Part shown: piece after piece, positions 33,790 to 43,652 of the stretch
Position numbering within the stretch: the first letter of the stretch is position 1
Layout: every line of letters starts with the position of its first letter
DNA from: Lumbricus terrestris
Taxonomy: Eukaryota > Annelida > Clitellata > Crassiclitellata > Lumbricidae
DNA: 64,000 nt
Direction: 5' to 3'
NCBI GenBank assembly: GCA_949752735.1
Contig: OX457042.1
Location: forward strand, 59,751,211 to 59,815,210
Made by a program: the position numbers and the translations under genes
The notes under the pieces: generated by a model
Seen by the model: only the letters and a program-made list of their open reading frames with translations
Databases searched by the model: none
What the model was told of the DNA's origin: nothing

Positions 33790-33839
33790 AGTAGTAGTAG
33801 GCTAGTAGTAGTAGTAGTAGTAAAAATAACAATAATAAC

Positions 33840-33918
<79 letters not shown>

Positions 33919-33925
33919 GTAAATA
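33790..33925. repeat. (AGT)n/(ATA)n microsatellite
   Basis: AGTAGTAGTAGG then about 90 bp of (ATA)n to 33918. Poly-Leu and poly-Ile frames here are not genes. It lies directly upstream of a non-LTR fragment. Confidence 0.95.
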
Positions 33926-33929
33926 ATAA

Positions 33930-34780
33930 GAAATATCGTTGGTGTGGTCCTCAGCGACAGATCCACTCAGCATGGCGAGGCTGCGGGCAGTAACATTCGC
34001 CCATGCAGGGATTGGATGGCAGTTTTTCCAATGGCCTCCTGTGGACTATGTCTCAGCGATGAAACCGTCAGAGTTGCGATAGGCCTTCGCCTTGGCCTGG
34101 ACCTCTGCGAGCCACACCAGTGCCAGTGCGGCTCAGTGACTGACCAGGGAGGACATCATGGACTGGTCTGTCGACTTTCTGGAGGACGCGCAAGCAGGCA
34201 TTTCGCAATAAACGATATCATCTGGAGAGCCCTTCAGCGAGCAGATGTTCCGAGTTCCAAGGAACCAGCAGGACTGTTCCGTACTGATGGCAAAGGACCG
34301 GATGGGGCAACGTTGATCCCGTGGTCAAGAGGGAAGTACATGACATGGGATGCTACGAGCGTTCACACGTGTGTTAACTCGTATATTCATCTGACCTCCG
34401 TAACACCTGGAGCAGCAGCTGAAATGGCATCCACCAAGAAGATCTGATGGCAAAATATGCAGGAATCTTCAGTACACACGATTTCATTCCAGTCGCACTT
34501 GAGACCCTGGGTCCCATCAATGCACAGGGTCGGGAGTTCTTATCAGAACTAGGGCGGCGGCTGACCATGGTGTCAGGAGACCCGCAGGAGACAGCACACC
34601 TCTTTCAGCGTCTTTCTGTTTGCACACAACGCTTCAACGCTGTTTCCTTTCGCTCTACCTTTGCACAATCGACCGGTGACGACGATCGCTAACTCCAGAA
34701 CAACACAGCTTTTACTATTTATTGATTTTAAAGCCTGAGGGATCATAAATACCTCGGGCGCTAACAAAAAATAATAATAA
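33930..34780 (+). pseudogene. Non-LTR retrotransposon polymerase C-terminus (restriction-like endonuclease region)
   Basis: A frame to 34447 reads SDETVRVAIGLRLGLDLCEP, HQCQCGSVTDQGGHHGLVCR, then KGPDGATLIPW and YMTWDATSVHT. After a one-base shift it continues KYAGIFSTHDFIPVALETLG, then EFLSELGRRLTMVSGD and LFQRLSVCTQRFNAVSFR. CxC...H...C followed by a PD...(W)D pattern recalls the zinc and PD-(D/E)XK nuclease region at the end of site-specific-type non-LTR polymerases; that interpretation is inference. The 3' end CCTCGGGCGCTAACAAAAA is followed by an (AAT)n-type tail. 5' truncated, intronic. Confidence 0.6.
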
Positions 34781-35190
34781 GAATAAGAATGATAACGAGA
34801 GTGAGAGTGATAGTGATGGCGATAATAACAGTAACAATAACAATAACAGTAATAATAATAATGATATTATTATTATTATTATTATTATTAATCATAATAA
34901 TCATAATAGTCATAATAATCATAATAATAATACAAGCAACCGGGGAGCCCGAGAGTCAAGTTTCCTATTCCAGCGTATCTCCATGACTATACAACGCTTT
35001 AACGCTGTTGCTTTCACAGGGTCTTTCATTAAGCCCTTAATTGACATGGATGAGGGTGGTTGGACTCGCTAAAATTCACACAGCTTTTGTTCTGTTTGTC
35101 TATTTGGAATATTTGTTGAAACAATAAAAATCATGAAATAATAATATAAAAAATAAATAAATAAATAATAATAATAATAATTAATAATAA
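34765..35190. repeat. AT-rich trinucleotide tracts
   Basis: (AATAAG)n, (AACAAT)n and (ATT)n tracts at 34765-34935 and a second (AAT)n/(AAAT)n at 35150-35195, tails of the preceding retroelement or independent microsatellites. Between them 34940-35130 partly repeats the upstream element's end (ACAACGCTTTAACGCTGTTG resembles 34628-34645). Confidence 0.7.
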
Positions 35191-35426
35191 TAACCTCTGA
35201 TGTGACAGAACTGGACGAAGCTTAACTGTTCCATTTGCTACCAACTGTGCTTTGAAGCATAGACTATAATATTTATTTACGAAAATGTTCAGTAGCCTAT
35301 CTGCTCAAATTAGACACAAATTCGTCCCGGTGCCTTCATCGTAAAAATTAGTTGCTTAGTTTGGCTGATGTTATTGAAACCTATGTCTGCTGGGAGTTAT
35401 TTTCAAAACACTGTTCTTCCTTTTAG

Positions 35427-35794
35427 GTACAACAAAAATTGAATTGCAAAGCCATGGTGCAAAGTGTAGGCCTACAGCGTTAATGGAAACACAGCTGCTT
35501 CTTCAGAAAATCGAAGATCTTCGAAGCAAAACAAAACCACGGTCACATGAAACTGACAAAATCATCCTTCGACTGAAGGACGTAGGAATAGAAATCCTCA
35601 ACTCTCACTTGGATAGACAGACTGTAGTCGTTTGGATCTGGTGTCGTTCACAATCAGCCCTTCAACATATTCAGAAGATGTATGAATCGAATGAGCTGAG
35701 AGATGTTTTCGTTGAAACTTTTCAAATTCCGATTTCAACGGTGATCAGCGTCGATAGAAATCAATTCAAGAAAACCATTGGCAAGTATTTCTGA
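35427..35794 (+). CDS. Gene copy 2, last exon (TRADD-N-like)
   Basis: Acceptor TTCCTTTTAG|GTACAAC; phase fits the CARD exon (G+GT gives Gly). It encodes GTTKIELQSHGAKC, KIEDLRSKTKPRSHETDKI, then QTVVVWIWCRSQSALQHIQK, MYESNELRDVFVETF and a C-terminus NQFKKTIGKYF. The strand/helix pattern around WIWCRS...Y resembles TRADD-N domains. The KIEDLRSKTKP stretch may be a short coiled coil. Very similar to copy 1 (20182-20546) but with one extra codon. Together the three intact exons give 843 nt with no stop before the end. No canonical AATAAA was seen close downstream. Confidence 0.55.
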
Positions 35795-35989
35795 ACGCTT
35801 TTGTCATAAAGGAAAATATCTGGAACATGTAATCAACACCACATGGGATCTTTGATTATTAATTAGTAAAATGATTAAGTCAGCGCGTGTTAACATGATC
35901 AGCATGATGGATGTTGAAGTAGACAATCCCTAAATGTAAATGTATGTGAATACTGTATAGTATATTTTATTGTATTGTATTGTATAAAA

Positions 35990-36573
35990 AAAACATTTAT
36001 AAAGCGTCTCTACTAGGGTGAACCGTTCAGAGGTGCTCCCAGTGCGCAAGGCCACGAGAGAAGAAATAGGTTTTAAGAAAAGAAAATGAGGAGGAGGGAT
36101 TACCTGTCAGAAGTTGAGATCGAGTAGAAGGAGAGAGCATTCCAAAGAGAGGGGCCAATTGATGTAAAGGAACGGGACTGAGCCATAGCCGTTCTAGTAG
36201 GATTTACTAGAAGTTCAAATCTGTTTAAAGAGCGGAGTGGACGATGCGAGGAGGCTAAAACTGGCCTGCGAATTCCATTGGCTAGATATTTTGGGGCAAG
36301 ACCCCGTTGTGCTTTAGAGACCAAAATAAGAATTTTGAACTTAATGCGCCCAGTTAGAGGAAGCCAATGGAGCTGCTCAAACATAAAAGTAGAGATATGA
36401 GAGTACCGTGGAAGGCGTGCAATTAATCTGGCGGCCGCGTTAAGGACCGACTGCAAAGGTGAGAGTCTAACCTTGGGAAGACCAATTAGAAGAGAATTAC
36501 AGTAGTCAATTCTGGATCAAATGAAAGCATGGACCAAAGTGGTAAAAACAGAAGGCGAAACAGAACGCCGAAC
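35990..36573 (-). pseudogene. CR1/L2-like LINE, polymerase C-terminal fragment
   Basis: The minus frame 36100-36456 reads AAARLIARLPRYSHISTFMF, EQLHWLPLTGRIKFKILILV, GLAPKYLANGI and FTSIGPSLWNALSF. This is the same C-terminal domain as the LINE at 46479 but a different subfamily. The 3' end AGCACCTCTGAACGG...AGAGACGCTTTATAAATG resembles the family A SINE tail. 5' truncated. Confidence 0.75.
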
Positions 36574-36583
36574 TGTATAAGTC

Positions 36584-36781
36584 GTGAGACACGGTGGCTG
36601 ATTGGTTAGAGTGGTCGGCCTGTAACGCGGAGAGTACGGGTTCGATACTCGTCCGAGGAAGTTGTTGTGTAGGGACCTAGAGCAAGTCTTTCATTGCTCT
36701 GCAGTATAATTGCAATTTGCGCCGTCGAGACGTGTGTGAGATTTGTAAGGATGTGGATATCAAATTTCAGTTGTTTTGTAT
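36584..36781 (+). mobile_element. tRNA-derived SINE, family B (10 bp TSD)
   Basis: Head ACGGTGGCTGATTGGTTAGA (A-box region) and GGGTTCGATACTCG (B-box-like), body GCAATTTGCGCCGTCGAGAC. Perfect direct repeats TGTATAAGTC flank it (36574-36583, 36782-36791). It is inserted at the 5' side of the LINE fragment. Confidence 0.8.
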
Positions 36782-37089
36782 TGTATAAGTCTGGGACAAT
36801 TATTGTTTGTTATATTATCTTAAGGCTACTTTATTTCTATTTTGGTGTTCTTCCTGGAGTGAAATTAGGATATTGGATGGAACCATAAAGTGGTGAAATA
36901 TACAGATAGGAAAAGTCAGATAGGCAACAAGAGACTTGCAGTGACATTAAATGTGCTTAGACAGATCGAGGAGCAAATTAAATGGATAAAAAAAGTGAGG
37001 AACATAGTTAGAAATTCCATGATCCATTCTAACTCCTATTATATCACAATAGAAATATAAGGCACGATTTAAAATAGCCAATTAATATT

Positions 37090-37370
37090 CGTGGACACGG
37101 TGGTGCAGTGTAAGTTGGGCGCCTTGTGAGTTGTGACCGAAAGGTCTCAGGTTCGAATCTACCTCAAGCCACTGAGTAGCGACCTCGGACAAGTTGCTCA
37201 TCCACATATTGTCAATGAGGAAGGCAACTGGAAACAACCTCCCTTATCTCATCCCCAAAGGGTATAAGGTCAATGAACCTGGTTTCGGGCAATGATTATC
37301 ATCATCGTAATCATCATCATCACTAATATCACATTCGTCTTCATCACCATCATTAGTATCAACAGCATTA

Positions 37371-37410
<40 letters not shown>

Positions 37411-37500
37411 ACTCCTCATCGTCATAAGCATTATCACCATCAACATCATTATCATCATCTTTATCATCATCATCATCATCATCATTCATTCATTCATTCA
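37090..37500 (+). mobile_element. tRNA-derived SINE, family C, with trinucleotide tail
   Basis: Head GGACACGGTGGTGCAGTG and GGTTCGAATCTACC (B-box match), body CAACTGGAAACAACCTCCC to about 37270, then (ATC)n/(CGT)n/(CAT)n repeats to 37500. The CGT core at 37371-37410 is CpG-rich. The acidic and poly-Ile frames in the tail are not genes. Confidence 0.6.
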
Positions 37501-37594
37501 TTTTTAAGACAAATAAAACAAGACAGCTATTAGCTAGCAGTTTATTTTTTTCGTATTAGTAATAATTTTGTTCTCTGTTGTGTTCTTTATTCTA

Positions 37595-38425
37595 GTCGTT
37601 TGTGCGTTTTCCGTCGGTTTTGTTCAGAGAATCAAGAGACAAGAAAATATAGATCTGTATGAGCGTGGAGTGACTAAACTGCGAAACGAATTCTTCGTAC
37701 TATTTGCATCGTCTCCTTCTTTAATTCATGTCTTTGATGAAAATTCATTTCAGTTGCAAAATGAAATCGAATTAACAGGGATTGTAGATCCCTATGACAT
37801 ATTATCCAATGAAATGGAAAATTGTCTCTACATCCCTGATTTGCGTGAGAAATGCGTCTGGAAGATAGCAATTGAAGACGATGACGGATACAAAATAGTC
37901 AATTGGCTTAAAATTGATTATCCACCACAAAGTCTGTCAGTGTCGACTGATGGTCAGTTATTGGCTTTCAATAATTCATCTCTGATGGTCTACGGATCAG
38001 ACGCAAAATTTATTCAATCCATTCAGTTACCAAGAGACCTCAAGGATCCTTTTCATCCAGTGGAAACAACCATCGGGAATGTCATCATAGTGAGTGAGGC
38101 GAATGAGAGAGAATGGGTCATAAGTGAATTGACCAGAGATGGACAGATACGTCGTTTTATTTCTTCAAATGAAACACATCAACTGAAATATCCTGAATCT
38201 ATCTCTATCGATTCAGAGGATCGCGTGTTTGTGGCTGACCATAACAATGGTAGTGTGATTCTCTTGGACTCCGATCTTAGTTGGAATAGAATTCTTATTC
38301 CAACAGGAGAGAAAGCAGAAACGAGGATCCACTGGCCAGACACATTGTATTATGACGAAGAAATGAAACAACTGATCGTCGTCATAGACCATCAACTTAA
38401 TGTTTACTCTATAAGCTGGAAATAA
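37595..38425 (+). CDS. Secreted-or-cytosolic six-bladed beta-propeller (NHL/SMP30-like), last exon
   Basis: A single open exon of about 277 codons ending HQLNVYSISWK and a stop. Repeated blades: PYDILSNEMENCLYIPDLRE, QSLSVSTDGQLLAF, ESISIDSEDRVFVADHNNGS and WPDTLYYDEEMKQLIVV. The D..G.h.V.D..N..h pattern is that of NHL/YVTN-type propellers, which bind protein or ligand partners. The frame extends upstream to 37568 without an ATG, and the apparent hydrophobic leader is the translation of a pyrimidine-rich acceptor (TTCTTTATTCTAG, or TTTTGTTCAG at 37626), so at least one upstream exon is missing from view. No internal stop, so probably functional. Confidence 0.65.
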   Translation, partial: VVCAFSVGFVQRIKRQENIDLYERGVTKLRNEFFVLFASSPSLIHVFDENSFQLQNEIELTGIVDPYDILSNEMENCLYIPDLREKCVWKIAIEDDDGYKIVNWLKIDYPPQSLSVSTDGQLLAFNNSSLMVYGSDAKFIQSIQLPRDLKDPFHPVETTIGNVIIVSEANEREWVISELTRDGQIRRFISSNETHQLKYPESISIDSEDRVFVADHNNGSVILLDSDLSWNRILIPTGEKAETRIHWPDTLYYDEEMKQLIVVIDHQLNVYSISWK

Positions 38426-40377
38426 ACTCACATTTTGCACAAATCTTCCCTCAATAATGAGTTACTTATTCCATTGAATAATATGAATATTCAGCAGATA
38501 ATAATAAGCACTGCCGTTTTTAAGGTTATGCGAAAGTCGGTGCAAAAAGCTACCACAGGGTGCGTGGCGGTTGAGCAGCCGTTTATTGGTCAATACTGGG
38601 CCATGTGCAATTGTGCAGCGTGCATTAGGCCTATAATTATGCATCAGTAAGAAATGTATGTCTAACACTGGTCTAGTACCTTGGTGAGTATAAAACTGGG
38701 CGTAGGCCTACCTGTAATGGCTCTATTCGTACCTGTGAAATGCGTACCCAACCCGTTCCCGACCCACAGTACGTTGACATGGGTGAACCCTCAGTCTATA
38801 GTTTTGACGTGACTTTTTGGACTTTGGTACTGAGACAAATCGTCGCATGAGAATTATCTTCACGTATCTCGACTTGTGTGAATTCCGATATAATCAAGGT
38901 TAAAGTTTTGGTGAAATTTTACGGAAAAATTAATTTAGGCCAATAATCATCAGACACAAACATCATATTAAAATATCAACATCAGGGACAATCGTGCTAA
39001 TGAGTCGTAAGCAATTCATTTAAAAATGTTAATTTTTAAAATTGTTTAGGCCTATGAGACAATTGTTTATAAAATGGACTTAAATCAATAATAGGCCTAT
39101 TGCATGTCATCCTCACGAAAAAACGCAATAATGAAAAGAAAGCAATACACAATAATTTGCGAGTCTTAATTTAATACTATACTTTTTTAATTTCTAAAAA
39201 CGTTTTTATTTAAATATCAGAGAATGCGTTTTAATATTGTGACAATGCAATAATTTATTTTTGAAAAATTTGCGGTGTTGAAAATTATTACAATAATGAT
39301 GATAGGCCTAATAATATTTTGTTTGGCGGTTTATTTTTATACCTTAGAAATTTAGAATTTATCCTCAGAAATTCAGGTATTTCTGGTTTGTCCATGAGCG
39401 AGTTTTATTACTATCTAAAAATTATAAATTTCAAGGGTATTGACACTGGTAGCAGTAACAATAATAATAATAATTATTATTATTATTATGTGTTATGACA
39501 TTAGAAGTTATAATAAGAATATTATTTCTCAGCTATAAATCTTTGGAATCATTGTGATCTTCATTATTATTATTATCCTCAACAGTTTGATCGTCATTAT
39601 TATTTTTGGCATTATTATAATTGCAATTGAATTTCAAAGTTATTATTTCATTTTATTCTTCATGATCAAGTGCGCTAATGCATTAAAATAATATGAAAGT
39701 TCAACGAAAAGTCTTGATTTCGTCTTCAAGGAAGTACGTCATCAGGTTTTTCCGCTCTTACTAATTCCTGAAAAAAGCAACAGATTAAAAGTTCACAGGA
39801 GATTTCACTAGGCAACATCAGAGACACCGGAATTTTTTAATTCATATAATTGTCGAACAAAAGAAATCGTTTCGCTACTCCTTCACCGCCACCAAAACAT
39901 CATCCCTTTCATCATCAATGTCGTCGTCGTTATCGTCATCATCATCATCAACATCGACAATAAGAACAAGAATAGCGCCATCATATTCAACACCGTCGTC
40001 GTCGTGGTTATCATCATCACCAGCATCTTGATCATAATCTTCATCATCGCCACTATCTGAGTCCCGATGAATACAAGAATAACGCTATCACTGCTTCTTC
40101 CTTGAAACGCGATGGCTTCAGGTATTGCGACTGATACAAAAATTAATGTTGACTTTTCTGTCACATTAGCTTTCTGCTTCATGATTATTTTTCATCAACG
40201 CAATTTAATCTTTGGCATAATTTTCAGCTTCCATGTAGGCAAGAATTTGTGTAATCGATCAAGCGTCTTCTTCATAGGCATCAATCACTTCTTTTCAAAC
40301 AACAGCTATTGTTCATCAGTCAAGCTGCGAGTTCAGAAAGAATCTTTTTGTCGATCCCAATTCAGTTTAACCTTTAT
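38426..40377. other. Gene-poor AT-rich region
   Basis: No gene recognised. Several TAGGCCTA palindromes, small (AAT)/(ATT) tracts at 39460-39490 and 39565-39580, and an imperfect CAT/CGT trinucleotide repeat at 39895-40075. Its frames are low-complexity. Confidence 0.6.
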
Positions 40378-40752
40378 TGACCCAACGTTCCCAAAGTGGA
40401 ACATATTATTAAAAAATTTGGAGGGACTCTAAGACCTGCTGTAGGTCATCTAATAAATATTCATTTACTCGTCCAAAGATGGGGGCATGTTTATTCACTT
40501 TTATTTCAAGTCTGTTGCTGCTAAATAAAATAATTATTTTGATGCAATTTTGTCAAAAAATGACATTTATGCTAATAAATATTTAAAATTATTTTAGGTT
40601 ACAAATGCATGATAATTAATTGCTTTTATCGTCTATTTGGGTTGAATTATGTCTATTGTGCATACTTATGGTCAAATATTTTAATGGTAGCGCCTTATGA
40701 GTGAGCGACGCAGCTGATTTTACATATGTTCCACTTTGGGAACGTTGGGTCA
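40378..40752. mobile_element. MITE with perfect 28 bp TIRs
   Basis: The left end TGACCCAACGTTCCCAAAGT continues GGAACATA; the right end is its exact reverse complement. 375 bp, AT-rich, no coding capacity. The terminal duplication is not clear. A partial end-like palindrome, CCCAACGTTCCACTTTGGGA, occurs at 42378-42397. Confidence 0.8.
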
Positions 40753-41039
40753 CTCTCGCTAGTTGCATCAATATTTTTGCGTTATACTGAAATTTGCCCT
40801 GCTAGCTCCAAAATTTACATTGATAGTAATTGTAATTCTAATATGAATATGAATTCTATTATTAATAGTAGTAGTAGTAGTAGTATTGTGCCTAATATTG
40901 TTATTATTAGGCCTATTTTTTTATTTTTTTATTATTACGATTAGTTTGTTTGGGGTTATGGCAGTTTGAACATTGCGCTTGGCTCTCTGTGGCATGATGT
41001 TTTCAACGTAAATTTAAGTTCTGATTAGCCCACATTATT

Positions 41040-42225
41040 ATTCCGTTTTTCCGCAGGGTGGGTTGTGTGGGGTCAGGGTATGGTGGGGATGAGATGGGCA
41101 TTAGTGGGATGGGGCCGGGGCAGGATGCGGTGGGACCAAGGTGAAACCAATGTGAAACATTATCTTTGTCATGACTTTCATTTGTTGAACCTTTTGCGGG
41201 GTTGGGCGGCATGGAGGGGTGGGATATGGGGGTGGAGTACGCCTGACTTGGGGTGGAGGCGGGGTGGGGTCGAACGGTTGAGTATGGGCTGAAGTGATCC
41301 GGGTGGTGCGAAGTGGGAAGGAGTGTTGGACGAAAAACCAAAATTTACTCAGACGAATGGGCTGTTTAGGATCGGTACGGAGTGGGGCGGGGTAGGGGCG
41401 TGGTTTAGGCGGGGATGGGGCGGGGTGGGGTGGTGTGGGGTGTGGTGAGGGCGGCTGGAATATGGGGTTGCAGTGCGCCGAGTGGGGTCGAAGTGGAAAG
41501 AAAGGGTAAAAGTGAAAACAAGTGAATCATTATATTTATGAATTTCACATGTTGAGCATTTTACGGAATGGGGCGGAGCGTAGAGGTGGGAATGGGGTGG
41601 CGTTGGCCGAAATTGTGTGGAGGTGGGTTAGGGTTGGACGGTAGAGGTGTGAGGTTGAAGTTTTTTGTTTTGTTTGTATGCGTACTTGTTATAGCGCCCC
41701 TTCAAGCTCTCTTCTACTCAGAGGCGCTCCCGAATGCAGAGCGTACACTGCATCGGAATTTCACGCCGAAGCGCTGAGCAATTGAGAGTGAAGGACTTGC
41801 CCAAGGTCCCTACGCGGCGAGGTGGATTCGAACCTACAACCTTCCGGCTGCAAGGCGACGACGCCACCACTACACCACCGCGCCCCGAGTGAAGCGGGTG
41901 CGTTCAAAGTGAGGAGGAGGGTTGACCGAGAAACCAGAAAATTACTTCAACAGGTGGTCTATATGAGGGGCGAATTTGGGGAAGGTTGGGTGGGGTGGCG
42001 TAGTTGGGACAGGGGACTGAAGTGGGTTTTTTGTGGGATGCGGTCGGTCAGGGTAATGGCGCGGTAGGACCAGTTTGAAAACAAATTGAAACAATAGTTT
42101 TAATAAATTTCATATCTTGAGCATTTTATGGGGTGGGTCGGGGTGGAACGGTGGGGCTGGGTGGATGAGTGGGCATGGGGTGCGGCGGGTAAAAGTTAGG
42201 GTAGAGGTGGGGTATTAACCTTTGT
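41040..42225 (+). repeat. G-rich satellite, about 350-370 bp unit
   Basis: Three units, each with a G-rich part (GGGGTGGGGCGGGGT type) and an AT-rich block with CATTAT and TTTCATxTxTTGA followed by CATTTTA/CCTTTTG. The AT-rich blocks lie at 41140-41205, 41510-41570 and 42068-42130. The third interval is expanded by a SINE. The G runs offer G-quadruplex potential on the plus strand. Confidence 0.7.
41671..41886 (-). mobile_element. tRNA-derived SINE, family A
   Basis: Minus strand GGGGCGCGGTGGTGTAGTGG, B box GGTTCGAATCC intact, tail GGGAGCGCCTCTGAGTAG and GGGGCGCTATAACAAGTACGC. Inserted in the G-rich satellite. Confidence 0.88.
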
Positions 42226-42265
42226 GAATCACAGCTTTTACAAAATTGCATATCTGCATTTGTTT

Positions 42266-42316
42266 GTATGTATGTATGTATGTATGTGCACTTGCTATAG
42301 CGCCCCTTCAAGCATC
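42266..42316 (-). mobile_element. SINE/LINE tail remnant with (ATGT)n
   Basis: Only GCTTGAAGGGGCGCTATAGC followed by AAGTGC and (ATAC)n on the minus strand. It is a severely 5'-truncated family A SINE or related LINE tail. Confidence 0.75.
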
Positions 42317-42837
42317 ATTTAGATAAAGTTATATTTTTACATAATTATGAATGATGCTTATACTAGTCAAAGTGGCCCAACGTTCCACTTTGGGAACATA
42401 TGCATAATTTTTACAACAACTAAATTTTTTAAATTTTTTTCACAAATATTTTCATCAGTCCGACTTCTATTTAGGCTACAAAAAATCGTTTCCTCAATCC
42501 AACCACCTTACATGTATGTGCCACCAACTCTAAGGCTAGAAATAATTTGGAACGCTAAAGCGATAGATCATTCAAATACTGTTGCTACTATTACCATCAC
42601 AACAGTATAATATTATATTCGTCGTCAAAAAACATGAATATATACATATTCAGACATATGTAGTGAAATTACTTTTCTATTGCAAATGCAAATGGATCGC
42701 GATGTAACTTGATGTAATTCCATGCACATCAATTAAAATTATTTCTTTATAAAGTAGCCTACCTTCAATTGGATCAAACCAATATACCACACCAGCTTAC
42801 CTCAGTCCGCGATACGCTTCAATGGCCAAAGTAGGCC

Positions 42838-43059
42838 TAACCACCGTCATAATGAGTGACGCCGTAACCAAAGCGACCGTAGCCATGGTCACCGTAAGTA
42901 ACCATGTCCATCGTAGAAACGATGTGCATAGCTATAGGCCTACGACGGATACATGAACCACGGTCATCGACGCCATCTTTCTTTTTTGTGGAAGGTTCCG
43001 GCAATTGCACCGGAAATGGCCAACGAGAGAAGAAGGATAAGAGTTGTTTGACGTCGCAT
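42838..43059 (-). pseudogene. Small secreted Gly/Tyr-rich peptide gene, frameshifted
   Basis: From the ATG at 43059 (minus) the frame gives MRRQTTLILLLSLAISGAIA, a typical signal peptide with an AIAG-like cleavage site, then GTFHKK and an early stop. A one-base shift in the A-rich stretch near 42983 gives KDGVDDRGSCIRRRPIAMHI and a tail YGDHGYGRFGYGVTHYDGG before a stop. That resembles short secreted Gly/Tyr-rich peptides; no family is recognised. FB-3 lies immediately upstream of the start codon. The shift may be a real lesion or a sequencing error. Confidence 0.4.
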
Positions 43060-43069
43060 TGTTTCAAAC

Positions 43070-43643
43070 GGTGTGACGACAACTGGTCCAACGAAAATTC
43101 GTCCACAAAATATTGAATCATCGACAAATGGTTAACGACAAAAGGTTCCCTGGGAATTCTTTTGTCGATGGTTTTGCAGCTGAAATAGAAGCTGGATTGA
43201 TGAGAAACGGTTTCCAACGGTTGAGAAATGGAAGATGGATGAGGTTCTTTTACAGGAGAAATAGAAGCTGGACTTATGAACAGAACGCTTGGGAAACAGA
43301 AGCTGGATGAAGGTTCTTTTACATGTGAAATAGGAGCTGGATTGATGAAAAAACGTTTAAGAAATGGAAGCTGGATCAAGGTGTTTTTAGATCTGAAATA
43401 GAAGCTGGGTGCAAGTTGAAGTGCATGAACGAAAATCATCAATTCAGCTTCCAATTAGGCTAGAAAGCCATGAAAGTCTTTTAATAAATCCAGCTTCTAT
43501 TTCATAAATGAAGAGCCTTCATCCACCTTCCATTTCTCAAGCGCTTTCTCATTAATCCGGCTTCTATTTCGGTGGACGAGTTGTCTTGGGACCAGTACTG
43601 TTGTCGTTGGACCAGTTGTCGGTGGACGAGTTGTCGTGTAACC
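43070..43643. mobile_element. Foldback element FB-3 (imperfect 9 bp TSD)
   Basis: Ends GGTGTGACGACAACTGG, and inverted GGTTACACGACAACTCG. Flanks GTTTCAAAC (43061-43069) and GCCTCAAAC (43644-43652) agree at 7 of 9. End words are GACAACTGGTCCAACG-like, and the inner units are GAAATAGAAGCTGGATTGAT in the left arm with AATCCAGCTTCTATTT in the right. 574 bp. Confidence 0.85.
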
Positions 43644-43652
43644 GCCTCAAAC

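Noticed and set aside
36584..37165. Functional tRNA genes
   Set aside because: Heads have A/B boxes, but arms do not pair into a full cloverleaf and bodies continue as SINEs.
42371..42405. Second copy of the 40378 MITE
   Set aside because: Only a short palindromic half-site is present; no body or second end.
42837..43454. 205-codon minus frame
   Set aside because: Its first two thirds translate FB-3; only the last part overlaps the peptide pseudogene.
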